Below the pieces are notes generated by a model. The model did not search any database. It was not told the origin of the DNA and worked only from the letters and a program-made list of their open reading frames with translations. This document shows positions 45,131 to 57,680 of a DNA stretch of 64,000 nucleotides, one piece after another. Every line of letters begins with the position of its first letter. Positions within the stretch are counted from its first letter, which is position 1. Both the position numbers and the translations under genes were made by a program. Origin of the DNA: Piromyces finnis (taxonomy: Eukaryota; Neocallimastigomycota; Neocallimastigomycetes; Neocallimastigales; Neocallimastigaceae); assembly GCA_002104945.1 (NCBI GenBank), contig MCFH01000001.1, positions 2,561,576 through 2,625,575 on the forward strand, in the 5' to 3' direction.

Positions 45131-46500
45131 TTAATAAATAGAAATATTTTTATTAAGCACTTAAAGAGTGCAATAATAGTTTGTACATATGATATATAAA
45201 GTAATTTGATTGTAAACAGTTTATCTTATTCAATATAGAATAATAATTATAAACTTGTTTTTTTAATAAAATAATAAAAATTATATTATTTTTATTAATA
45301 TCATATAAAATGTATATATATAAAGATAAAAGTAAAAATAGAAACATATATAATGACATTAAATATTAATAACTTATTTTTCATTAATAATTAGTATTAA
45401 ATATCATATATATGAAGATTTTTATAAAGTATATATAATGTTAATCATAAAGATTACGAATTCAATTAATTTATTATAAAAAAATATTATATTATATTAT
45501 ATTTATTTATTGAATGAGTGATACTTTCTTTTATTTTAAATTAATAAATTATTATTACTAATAATTTATATTTATGATTTTAATAGGTATTTCATTATTT
45601 AGTATCTATAGGTTTAGCACCGTACTGATGAATATATTGAAAATAATAATATATTAAAATATCCATATTTATTTTTAACAAATTTAATTATTTCAAGAAT
45701 CAATTAAATACTTTTAAACTAATAAAGACAGTTATAGTTCATTCATACTTTCAATAACTAAGGAAATCAAACTTTACTATTCAATACAGTATTGAAATGG
45801 GCTTTTAATCAAAACAGAATTGAAAAATAATTTTTTGTAATAATTAAAAATTTTTATTTTTTTTATCTGTCCATTCTAGTCTCAAATATTTAGATGTGAA
45901 TTATAAAACACCATACTTTTTTTTTTTCATTCAGGATTTCAAACACTGACATTTCAGCAAGTACATAAATTATAATTTGAAAAAAAAGAGAAATGTTAAA
46001 ATTTAAATGATTAAAGTAGAAATCATCAGAGAGTGATGTAGTAGAGGATTTGATAGATGGTTTGTTTTGTTTCTGTATTATCCATTATTTTTAAGCTTGT
46101 AAGAATAAGTAGTATAGCTTTAAGCGGGCACTTTCCATTAACTTTTAGAATGAAATAAATACCGAGTAATTATAAGTATTTTTTGGTATGGGATTAAAAA
46201 ATTTCATTGAAAGAATGAATAGTGAATATCATTTAATAGAGATTCTACTAATCGTTGTTTATACCATGAATCAAAATCTTTAAATTTGATCCAAAAGAGC
46301 AAAGACCACAATGTAAAGTAGGTACAGTACAATTGACATTGTTCATTTTTAAGAAAAAAATTTATTATGAATAAATAGATATTGATATATTGGTGTATTG
46401 ATATATAGTAAATGAAAATAAAACTAAAATTAAAATAGTATAGTATAAAAAATATATATTTGTAAAGATGAATATATAAGATAATTAATAGATTATTTAT
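45131..46500. other. AT-rich spacer with short coding-like scraps
   Basis: Mostly featureless. Minus-strand scraps such as IKFKDFDSWYKQRLVESLL (about 46300-46225) and a Ser/Thr-rich stretch near 46070-45990 look protein-like and could be worn 3' parts of the neighbouring LRR-CBM18 relic. No intact gene is seen. Confidence 0.35.
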
Positions 46501-49423
46501 TCAACACCATCCATCCATCATATTTACTGCAACAGTATCCTTCTTTACAGGTCCTGTTGTTTTTTCCACATCTATAGGATTGTGATTGGTGATGATGATC
46601 ATTTTTTTCGTGTTCATATTTATTACAAGTACCAAATTTAGATTGACAGCCTTGATCAATATCACAATAAGCTTTACTTTTACCACACCATCCAAATTAC
46701 TACAACAATATCCATCTTTACAATAACCATTACCTTTACTACATTTCCTTGATTGATATATTGGAGATGCCTTTTTAGTAATGACACTAGTAGTCTTAGT
46801 GATAGATGGAGTAGTAATAGTAGTTTTTCTTTTTATTGTAGTTGAAGAGATGATAGATGAAGAAGTAACAATAGATTTTTTATCATAGCATCTACCGAAT
46901 TCAAATTGACATCCCAAGTCGATTTTACAATGTTTATTGGTGATACCACACCATCCATATTTACTACAACATTTATTATTACCACAAGATCCGTAACCTT
47001 TTCCACATCTATAATCCTCTGGTTTTGTAATAGCTTCTTTTTTATCAGGATTTATTTCTTCTAATATTTTATCTTTGTCCTCTTCATTGTTGGATTTATC
47101 ATCTGATTTGCTATTGGAATTAATAGGATTATTTTTACATTTTTCACCATTATTTTCCTTTACAGAACTATTCACATAGATATTATTTAATTATTTATTA
47201 ATAATTATTTTTTTTATTTTTAATTGAATGAAATATTATAATTAAAATATAAAAAAACTTACACTCTATTTTTGAGATCTTCAGGGACAGGTGTTGAAAT
47301 ACAATTATAATCAAGGTTTCTAAAAAAAATTATTTTCATAAAGTTAAAAAAAAAAACAATTATTTTCCCAAATATATATATATATTTAATTATAGAATAT
47401 TTACAAAGCACAGTTTTTTAATTTTTTAATAAGTTTTTCATGGAGTTCGTTTAAATAGTTATTTTCTAGGTCAAGTTTCCATAAATCTCCAATATTAATT
47501 ATATCAATAGGAATAGATGTTATTTCATTATTATTTATGAAAAAATATTTTAAAATGTTAACAAGAATTTTTTTAATTAATCAATAAATTTTTCTTAAAC
47601 TTCTAATTATAATAAAATGCATACAATTTGTTAATATTAGTTAATTTTGTTATTTCAATTGGAATTTCAATAAGTTTATTATTATTATTTAATTCTCTAA
47701 TAAAGATATTAAAAATTTTTTATATTTTTTTAATATTTCTTTTATAATGAGATATATACAAACTATAAAGATTATGTATCTTTTCAATTACAGAAGGCAA
47801 TGGAGGGAGTTAATTGATTGTTGATTAAAATCCTAAAAAAAGAAAGATAGATTAAAAATAAAATTAATTTTGTTATTTTCATTTTATTTAAAAAAATTTT
47901 TTTATTATTTTAAAAATTACAATAATTCATTTTATAAAAAATTAAAGATTATTTTTTAAATGGTTCAATAGTATATAAATATTTAAAAACACGAAAGTTC
48001 TTTGAAGTTTTCAATTTCAACAGGAAGTTCAGTAATATTATTATTTTATAAATTCCAATAAAATATTTTTTAAAATATATTTTATATAATAATTGTTTTT
48101 ATATTCAAATAATATTTAAATATTCTCATAATTTTTATTCTATATTTACAAAAATGTAAGTTCTGTTATATTTCCAATTTCAGCAGGAATGGTAGTTAAT
48201 TTATTGTCACTCAGACCCCTATAAAATTTATTTTTAAAATAAATAAAAATTTTGAATGGAAAGTGATTTAGTTTACATTTTTTTATTTTCTTGATTTTAT
48301 ATTATTAATAGATATATAATAATTTTAATATATTTTAGAGATAAAACAATTTAATTAATATTGTTTTTTAATTCATCTAATAATAAAGTAATTCTTACAA
48401 GTATTCAAGCTGAATTAAATTTCCAATTTCAGTAGGTATGGTAGTTAATTTATTTCCATATAAATATCTATAAAAAATGTCTTTTCAAATATATTTCATA
48501 AATAAAAAAGATAATTATTTTATATAACATTTAAATTTCCATATTATTACATTTTATACGTACAAACTTTTAAGATTAATTAAATTTCCAATTTCAGTAG
48601 GAATACTAGTTAATTTATTATTATCTAAGCGCCTATATATATTTTATTTTTTAAAATAAATAAAATTTGAATCACATAATTTTTAAAGTTTTTTTTCTTT
48701 ATATTTTAATTATTATTAAATTTATAATAATCTTTTATATATCCTAGTCTTTAAAAGTCTTTTATATATATTTAATATATAAATTTCAAAAATATTAAGA
48801 ATTTTTTTTACATAATTTAATTACAATTAAAAACAATACTTACAATCTTTGAAAAATATTATCTTTTTTTTTACATAATTTAATGACAATTAAAAACAAT
48901 ACTTACAATCTTTCAAGTTTTGTCAAATTTCCAATTGAATCTGAGATTTTATTTATATTGTTATTCTTTAAAAAGTCTTTTATATATATTTAATAAATAA
49001 ACTTCAAAAATATTAAGAATTTTTTTTACATAATTTAATTACAATTAAAAACAATACTTACAATCTTTCAAGTTTTGTTAAATTTCTAATTGATTCAGGA
49101 ATGGAAGTTATTTAGGTATTATATAAATTCCTTTTTTTTTTTAAAAAAAGGAAAATATTATAATAAAACAATAAAATGGGTCTAATAACATTATTTCCTA
49201 ATTTTTAAATATAATAATTTAGTAAAAATATATATATTTATTTAAAAATAGTATCTATTATTCAATATCAATATTTTATAACATACAATTCTTCAGCTTT
49301 TCCATTACTATTGTCATTACAGCTGTCATATAATATACTTTTTTCCATTAATTTTTCATCAACTTCCTTACATGATAATCCATAAGATATTGAAATCAAT
49401 AAAAACAAATTTAAAAATATATT
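46501..49423 (-). pseudogene. Broken multi-exon LRR-CBM18 chimeric gene
   Basis: Minus-strand order: a signal-peptide-like exon (FLNLFLLISISYGLSC, near 49400-49350) whose frame has no ATG; then roughly one LRR per exon with GT-AG phase-2 introns. Clear repeats are RLDNNKLTSIPTEIGNLINL (about 48630), YLYGNKLTTIPTEIGNLIQL (about 48465), GLSDNKLTTIPAEIGNITEL (about 48220) and a longer exon near 47550-47405. A linker exon is at 47319-47263. The last exon (47167-46501) holds one intact CBM18 (CGKGYGSCGNNKCCSKYGWC), a Thr/Ser linker, and two damaged CBM18s. Defects: lost start; in-frame TAA in the LRR exons near 49105 and 48050; a missing AG acceptor for the latter; a frameshift near 47800; a one-base loss inside the second CBM18 near 46697; and a scrambled third CBM18. 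It was presumably a secreted chitin-binding LRR protein. Confidence 0.7.
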
Positions 49424-51125
49424 TCAATATCATTTTATATTTTAATATTTAATTTTTTTAAGGAACTATCATAGATTTAAATATTATTTTTATTATTAAA
49501 ATTGTATTAAATTTATATTATTATTTAAAAGAAAAAGGTAATTTACTCTAAAAACGAGTAAAGAAAAAAGTGGACTTTTTCTCTTTTTTATTTATCAAAA
49601 AAAATTTAATTAAAAATTTTTTATTAATTAAATAGAAATTCTTTAATTAAATTTTATTGAAAAGAATTTCCTCTAATAATATATTTTAATATATAGATAT
49701 AATATATTATCTATATATTAACACATTATTTTTATTGAATTTGATAGGAAGTTTATTGAAAGTTTTTTGTAACCTTTTAACAGCAATTAAAATTGTAATT
49801 ATAACAAGAATTATAGCAGAAGTTATAATAAAAAGTGAATTTTACACTTGCATTATTATCTACTCAACTCTATATTAATTACTATTCATATAACATCAAT
49901 TATTATTATTATTATTATTAATAATATTATTATTTATATATTAAAATTTCATTTTTTTTTACTAATAGTCATTTAAAGATAAAATAAAATTTAATGATGT
50001 ATATTGAAATAACCAATAAGAATTGAGTATTATAATTTAAAACCTATAATAATAGATTATATGTTTTCATGAATTGTACTATCGGTGCATATTTAAACTT
50101 CAATCCCGTCAAATAAAGCACTTTTCTTTATTGTAAAAAAAATAAAACTATCAATAATATATATAACTATCTTTTATATTATTATTATTTTCAATGAAAA
50201 AAGTCATCTTTTTCGCAGCAATACATTATAATTATTATTATAAAAATAATGTAATGTATCAAATGTAATGTAATTAAAAGAATAATAAGTCATAATATAT
50301 TAACTAAATTAATTCTATTTTATTATATTATATAATAATATATTTATATAATATATTAAAATAAACTCAATATAATTTTATAATTTAATTTTCATTTTTT
50401 GGTTATTTTTAGTGGAAATAAAAAAATGATCAAGAATTTCTTTATTTACTTTTTTTTAAAAAGAAATTTCTTATACAAGTTTATTATCCTTATCATCACT
50501 ATTTTCATTATTGTATAATGAACAGAATTTGTTGAGAGAATGGTTATAATATTTTAAATTTGTGGTAAAAGAACATATAAAATAAATAATACAAACTATT
50601 GTTATGAATGATGGAAGATATTCAGGTGGAATGAAAATCAAGTTGAGCAACTTTTTTCTTTTATTTTTTTTATCAATTTTGATCAAAATATAATATATTA
50701 ATAATATATAATGCAAATTGGAAAATTATATTAAATATATTATTTTATATATATTACAAATAAATTATTATAATATTATAAAAATTTAAATTAAATATAA
50801 TAGATTTATAATATATTAAAAGTACAATTATATAATATATTAATTATATATTATGTATTTTACACTAAAAAATAAAAATTTTCAAAAAAAAATTTTTTTT
50901 TATTTTCTTTCCACTTTAGAAAAGATTGTTTTGTTTCTATAATAATAATAAAAGGTATAAAGCATTTTATATTCATTCTTATTTTATATTTAAAAAAAAA
51001 AAGATCATTTTTATGAATAATAAAAAAAATGATAATGAAGGAATATAATAAAATATAAGGATATAACAAAGTAATGATATAATTAAAAGAGCTTGAATTA
51101 TAATAACACATAATAATAATTAGAG
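49424..51125. other. AT-rich spacer with two weak minus-strand membrane-like frames
   Basis: No solid gene. Two minus-strand stretches could be worn or terminal exons: 49841-49707 (a hydrophobic helix then KRLQKTF and a stop) and 50716-50471 (a helix IPPEYLPSFITIVCIIYF then an acidic Asn/Asp tail). Neither has a convincing start or splice partner. Confidence 0.35.
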
Positions 51126-51330
<205 letters not shown>

Positions 51331-51416
51331 TAATAATGAGATATAATATATCATTAACTAATGAAGTCTTTTTTTTTTTTAGAAAAACAAAATATATTAA
51401 TCAGTAAAGAAAAAAA

Positions 51417-53051
51417 ATGTCAGAAAATAAAAATAATGCAAGTCTTGAAGAAAAACTAAACATTAAACGAATTATGAAAACTAATTCAATTCGTGATGCT
51501 ATCTTTCTATCTATAGCCATTTTTATTATTCTTCCAGGAGGTTTCTTTTTTATTTTAATTTCTTATAATTTATATAGAGAACGTAAAAATTTCATTAAAC
51601 AAAATCCAAGTGTAAGTAATAACAATTAGTTTTTTTTTTATTATTTATTAATAAAAAATAGAAAACATATTTAGTGAATTGAAACAAAAAACCAAACTTT
51701 AATAACATATATAAACTTCAATTTTATAAATAAAAAAAAAAGTTTGAATATACTCCAGAATTAAAAGACTTTTTACTTGGGATTATTTTCTTCTTTTTTC
51801 TTTACATTATTCGTTTTCTTTCAATTAAACATATTTTCCTTAAAAGTGCAGAAAAAACAATTGTTCAAATACCTTCAAAGGATTTAAGAAAAAAAAAAGT
51901 TGAAAAGGTACTTATTTTTATAAAGATTGTAAATTTTTTTATATTATTATATGAATTATATTTTACTATATAAAAATATTTTAAATAGGACCTTTTTTTT
52001 TGTTTTCTATTTCTTAATATATCATAAATTTTTATTTATATATCAATTGAAATTTTATTTATAAAAATATAATATCGAAAATAAACAATGCATAAAAAGG
52101 CTGCTATTGCTAGATTTAGATGTTTATGGTATATTATAATTACCATTGTTGGCTATTACTGTCTCAAGGATGAAGAATGGCTTCCAAAATCTTTAGGTGG
52201 TACTGCCCGTTCTTTAAAAGATTTAAATTTATTTTGGGAAGATCTTCCATATCAAGCACAAAATAAAAAAGTAATTTATTACTATATGATTCAATTTGGT
52301 TCTGCTTTATGTACATTTGTTCTTCAATTTAAAGAAAGTCGTAGTCGTAACAGTTAGTAAGTATTAAATAAAAATTTTTATTATATAATAGTAAAGGTAA
52401 AAAGAAAATGCTAAATATTTTCTTTTGTAAAATCAGAATATAAAATAAAAAAAAATTTATTAAATATTTAAAAAGTATTATTAATTTATTCTTCTATTTA
52501 AATTATATTTATTTATGATTAATATAATTAAAAATAGTGGTGAATTTCTTCTTCATGATATGGCTACATTAATGCTTTTAGTTATTAGTTTCTTGAATAA
52601 TTATATTCGTATGGGTGCTGTTGTTCTTTTTCTTCATGATATATCAGATATCTTTTCATATGGTTGTAAGATTTTTGTTGATACTGATCAAACCGTTCTT
52701 ACTTTTATAAATTATGTTTCCTTAATTATAACCTGGGTTTACACTCGTTTATACATTTTCCCATTCCAAGTTATTCTTCAATGCTTTACTAATAATATTT
52801 GGGCTCGTCCAGAACTTGTTGGTTACATAATTATCGCAATTTGCTTAATAACTCTTCTTATTCTTCACGTTTATTGGATTATTCTTCTCATTAATATCGG
52901 TATAAAATTCGTTTTTAATGGTGAATTTGATGATATACAAGATGCAGAAAAGGTTGAAGACTATTCTCAATCAAAATATTCTGAAAAAAGAACTATTGAC
53001 ATGAAAACTGAATCCTCAACAAAGTCTTCTCCTAATAAAAAGGATAATTAA
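51417..53051 (+). CDS. Ceramide synthase (TLC/Lag1 domain), four exons
   Basis: Exons by eye: 51417-51611 (donor GTAAGT), 51743-51907, 52100-52356 (donor GTAAGT) and 52538-53051. All junctions keep frame, giving 376 residues. The TLC domain is an endoplasmic-reticulum multi-pass acyltransferase joining fatty acyl-CoA to a sphingoid base. Exon 3 carries the Lag1-type FRCLWYI...GYYCLKDEEW region. Exon 4 carries the Lag1 motif: LLHDMAT (H212), NNYIRMGAVVLFLHDISD (H239, D240, D243). About six hydrophobic segments are visible, and the C-terminal tail is acidic then Lys/Ser-rich, as in fungal Lag1/Lac1. Oddity: the usual His-His at the start of the motif reads His-Asp (H212-D213). Intron 1 is 131 bases, intron 2 is 192 and intron 3 is 181. 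Family assignment is confident; acyl-chain preference cannot be read. Confidence 0.88.
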
Positions 53052-55727
53052 ATACAAAAAAAAAAAAAAAAAAAAAAAAAAAAACAAATATAAAAACTAA
53101 TAGTAGTAAAATAAAACCAAGAATATCTTATGATCTATTTTCTGATCCTATCTATCACTATTTATATATTTAACCATTGTTAAATTTTTCATTGAACCAT
53201 TCCTATTCAATTTTATATAATATATTTATTATTATTTAGTCAATATTTTATTTAAAAATAGATTTATAATAAAAGATAATTTACCTTTTACTTTACAATT
53301 ATTCTCGTTATATATATCAAAATTTTCTTTATAATTTTTAATAATAATCATCATCATCTTAAAAATAAAGTATTGTATTATTCATCTTTTCAATAGTTTA
53401 TAGATTTTTTATAAAGGTTTATTATTTTTTCTAGATTTTTTTTTTATTTATTTATTTAGATGCTATATACTTTATTTCATAAACAATTTCTTTTCTATTT
53501 AAAGATTTATTAGATAGTATAAATTAAAAATTATAATTCTTAAGTATTAAATAGAGTTTTTGTTTTCTCTTTACTAACATAGACTTTATTTTTGGGTAAC
53601 AAATATACAAAAACAATTATAAACCATTGTAACTTTTTTTTTTTTTATTACTTTTTATCCTTGTTGTTGTTGTTGAAATTCTAGGTGAGTCATCATCTCA
53701 CAGTGTCACTATTGAATTAATTCTTTTTAAATATTCATGTATTTTTTTTTTGTAATCTCTAACATTGACTTTATAATTGATGATTACCAAAATACATATA
53801 TATATATAAAAAAAAGAACCTTTTTTACTTTCTAATGATTTAATAAAAAAAAAAAAAGTATTTATTTTTTAAAGAAATTCTTTTTAATTTTCTCATATAT
53901 TAAATTATATTCTATTATATAGAGTATGATATATAATATTAAATCACATTGATGTATTCATAAAAATTTTTGATTCAAACTCATTGTAAATAATATATTA
54001 AAAAATTCCTTTTAAATTAGTTAATCTTATATTACAATATACTTTAATATATAGTTATTTTTTTTGTGATTAAAATTATTCTTTTAAAAGAATTCCTAAT
54101 ACGAGAAATTTTTAATTAAATATAAAAATAATATATTATATTATATATTACATTATATATTATATTATATATTACATTATATATTATATTATATATTACA
54201 TTATATATTTTTTTAAATAAAAAAAAAGCATCAAAAAATGAGTAACAAGAAAAGGTAACTTTAAAGAAATAAAAGAAAAAAAAAAAGACATTCAAAATAG
54301 TATTCCTTGCCATTTATTATTTTAAATACAAAAAAGAATTATAATTAGTATTGTCAGATCATTCAACTATTTAATTTTTAAATAATTAAATAGTAGGGAT
54401 GTAGTTTTACTTATAAAAAAAAACATAGTAATTAATAATGTATACATTATTAGTAAGATATAAATGTTATTCTATTTAAATTATTTGATGCCTATAAAAA
54501 TTGTTAGAAAATAAGAATAATTGGAATTTTTTGCTTGAAACATTGGACATAATATAATAATTCTTATAAAATAGAATCTTTGATAATAATAAAATAATTA
54601 TTGAGATTATAAATAGAAAGAAAGCCTAGATTATTGAAATCTAAATATTTATCAAATAAAATACAAGTTTTAATAATCCAAAATATATTTTTATATGAAA
54701 ATAAAAAAAAAAAACATAAAATATCATTTATAATATTATTTAATATTTATATTTTTAAAAGCTTAACAGGTCTTTCCTTAAAATTAAACCATCAAAATAA
54801 CTTTTCATTTGAATTGTCAAATTAAATTTGATATTATATAGTAAAATATAGTATGACAAAAAGATTAAACTCACTAAAATAGATCCTAATATTTAATAAT
54901 GAAAATTGGTTTATCAACTACATTTTAAAATTTAAGGTTTTGTTCTTATTTATATTCATATAAATTTTTAAAATGTTTCCTTTTTATTAATAAATATTAT
55001 TAATTATATAATGGCTATGAATAGGTTATTATTTTCTTTTCACTTCAATAAAACATTTAATACTTACTGTAATATATTTTAATACAGTTTAATTTAATGT
55101 AGTTTACAAAGTTTTTTATAATTAAAAAAAAAGTATTTAAACAACATTAAACCTTTTTATTATTAAACTTTTTAATTATTAAATTTAATTCAAAAAAAGT
55201 TTAATAATTTAAAAAAGTACTTTTTTTCTCAAATTTAATTTTAGATTATTATACAATGTATCATTAATCATCACTTAATAGTCAATTAATTGTATCCATT
55301 AATGCATGAATTAATTTTAAAGTTTTTACAAAAACTTTTTTTTTTAATTATAAATAAAAAACTTTATAAGCTAATTATTTTTTTTTTTTTAGTGGAAATA
55401 TTCTAAACATTTCTTTATTGTAGACTAAAAATATAAATGGATAAAAATATATATAAAATAGTTTTTTTTTAAAATGATACTATATATATATATTTTAATT
55501 ATTTCATATTTTGAAAATTACCACTTTTTTTATAAATACCTCAAAATTTTAAAAAAAGAAATTAAACTTTATTGTAATATTTATAATTTAATTTACATAT
55601 ATAATTGAATGATTAAATAATTATAAGAAAAAATATTGTTAATTTCATTTAATAAAAAAAAAAAGTATATTTATAATTTGTTTATGTACTGGATATAATA
55701 AACTATTATTGTATTATAAAAATTTAT
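53052..55727. other. 2.7-kb AT-rich intergenic region between convergent genes
   Basis: It begins with a long A run (about 53057-53084) and contains the 24-base tandem repeat listed separately. Otherwise there are homopolymers only, and no gene is supported. Confidence 0.5.
54128..54212. repeat. 24-base AT-rich tandem repeat, about 3.5 copies
   Basis: The unit TATATTACATTATATATTAT(AT) recurs with its CAT landmark at 54151, 54175 and 54199, a 24-base period. It lies in intergenic DNA. Confidence 0.85.
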
Positions 55728-57680
55728 TTATACAACTATTAAAAACAAGGTAACTATTATTAGTATAAAAAGATTAAAAGTAATATTTTTATTGTGATAA
55801 AAAATGGTACTACCAATCGACTGAGGAAGTGAATCCACTTCATCATAAGTAAATATAGAAGAAAATTTTGGTGTAGTATATCCTAATGAACCAACTTGAA
55901 TATCATCTAATGATTTTGGTATATCCATTGGATTATATTTAAGTAGGTATTTTACTTTATAACGAATATAAGTTTTTATTGGCATCGGTGATGTTAATAA
56001 ATTTTTTACATCAGTAACACAAAATAGGAAAAAATCAATATTATTAAGCTTTCCGGTTTTACCATTGAGATTCATTCTAGGCAGTAATAAATCCCATTGG
56101 ACGTCATTATAAATCATTTGAATTAACGATTCTATGTAGGCGTAAAGAACAGGGGTATTAAATGCTGTTTTAATGGTGTCATAAATAATAGTTTCAATCC
56201 TCCTGGAATATTCGTTGTAATCAATTTCTAATAATTTTGTTAATGGTTGACGTATTACCTCTATTTCAGTATTATAGGCGGATTGATTATAAAAATTACC
56301 TTTAATTTGTTTAGCAAATCCATCCGAACCAAAAGTAAAATGAAAATCTGTACTAATAAAATACCAACGATAATCTTTTTTTTCTTTATTAGCACTCTTA
56401 TACATATAATAATTACTCGCCCAAAAAAGATAATTATCAACTCCTTGACATAAATAGTCCAATACAAGACTACGTAAAAACGAATCGACATGAAAAATTT
56501 TTTTTTCAAAAAAAGCTATATTGTACTTTGTTAGTTCATCTATTTTTTTAAAAAATGGAAGTAATTGATCCTTTTTAGCTTTTTCTTCATAATCTTCAAT
56601 TGCAATATCCTTTTCTTTACAAAAACTACTTTTTTTTAATTCATAGGCTTTATATTTCATATCAGTAACATCAACATCATTACCATAATATATCATATTA
56701 CCCACACTAGTCATTACATTGTCAACTTTGAATAATAAGGCATCATCTTTCTTTTTAATTTCATTTCCATTATTTAGAACTTCTTTCATAAAATTATAAC
56801 TAGAAATATGATCGACCAAAGTAAACAAACCAATACTTTTTTTATTAATAATTAATCGGGTAAAGGTACATCCTTGAGTTGGTATTCCCATTGCATCGGC
56901 TAAACTATATACTAATTTTTCGCGAATATAAGTTGGATCTGATTGATTGGCTCTTAATTTTATTGCTTTTCTTTTATATAGTCCCCTCCCATTTTCATCT
57001 TCAATATCAGTGATTTTATAACTCAATTTACGATTGGTAATAGACCGATCACCACTGAGGTTAAAGGATACTTTTTGAAATACCTTGACTACATAGGGTG
57101 ATATGTAAATCATTTGAGCTTTTAAATCTTTATAATCTTTTGATGGATAATTGTGATACTTTTCAAGATTATCATAATTTTGTTGGTTAAATTGAAGTAC
57201 AATTGTTGAAACAAACCGATCATCAAAAAGCTCGGAAGGCTCAGTGTAATTAAATCGCTCATAAACCCTAGGAATGTATTTATGGTTGTAAAAATCATAT
57301 CTATTATTAAATACATGATTATAGGTTGAACTTTGAGAAATATTAAAAAAATGTTGCCTTTCAAATATTTCTTCTTCTATCAGTTTGGTTTTACTTCCTT
57401 TTTCATAAACACTAAAGTGATATTCAATATTTTCTTTATCCGTCAAAAAGTCTTTTGTCATCGTAAAAATATATAGAGGATAAAAATCAATTTCCATTAA
57501 ATATTTTTTCCCCTCGTACACTAAATATACATCAATTTCTTCTTCTGTAAATGCAAGTACCTTAAATAAAAATTCATTCTCATTTTTTAAACTTCGTTGC
57601 TTTAATCTAGAATGAAAAGAATAGGCATTAGTAATGAGCAAAAAAACCCATAAAATAATATATTTGTTATAAAAATTCAT
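55728..57680 (-). CDS. CotH-fold surface protein with C-terminal membrane anchor
   Basis: The single-exon protein has 650 residues. A signal peptide (about 1-21, NKYIILWVFLLITNAYS) is followed by an N-terminal beta-rich region and the CotH domain. Landmarks are FDDRFVSTIVLQF, SYKI after an Asn/Ser-rich loop, KLRANQSDPTYIREKL (family Arg/Asp), the lid-like IGLFTLVDH, VDNYLFWASNYYMY and the metal-site region STDFHFTFG, where D445 is kept but the second Asp of DFD is His447. A C-terminal hydrophobic helix (FNLFILIIVTLFLIVV) ends the protein, suggesting a GPI signal or tail anchor, so it is probably displayed at the cell surface. It is divergent from the CotH-GT2 gene 1 kb away and resembles its N-terminal half, consistent with local duplication. 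Kinase activity is uncertain because of the altered motif. Confidence 0.85.
   Translation of the reverse strand: MNFYNKYIILWVFLLITNAYSFHSRLKQRSLKNENEFLFKVLAFTEEEIDVYLVYEGKKYLMEIDFYPLYIFTMTKDFLTDKENIEYHFSVYEKGSKTKLIEEEIFERQHFFNISQSSTYNHVFNNRYDFYNHKYIPRVYERFNYTEPSELFDDRFVSTIVLQFNQQNYDNLEKYHNYPSKDYKDLKAQMIYISPYVVKVFQKVSFNLSGDRSITNRKLSYKITDIEDENGRGLYKRKAIKLRANQSDPTYIREKLVYSLADAMGIPTQGCTFTRLIINKKSIGLFTLVDHISSYNFMKEVLNNGNEIKKKDDALLFKVDNVMTSVGNMIYYGNDVDVTDMKYKAYELKKSSFCKEKDIAIEDYEEKAKKDQLLPFFKKIDELTKYNIAFFEKKIFHVDSFLRSLVLDYLCQGVDNYLFWASNYYMYKSANKEKKDYRWYFISTDFHFTFGSDGFAKQIKGNFYNQSAYNTEIEVIRQPLTKLLEIDYNEYSRRIETIIYDTIKTAFNTPVLYAYIESLIQMIYNDVQWDLLLPRMNLNGKTGKLNNIDFFLFCVTDVKNLLTSPMPIKTYIRYKVKYLLKYNPMDIPKSLDDIQVGSLGYTTPKFSSIFTYDEVDSLPQSIGSTIFYHNKNITFNLFILIIVTLFLIVV

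Noticed and set aside
54116-54313. 65-codon minus-strand frame
   Set aside because: About half of it is the 24-base AT tandem repeat, and the rest is homopolymer-derived.
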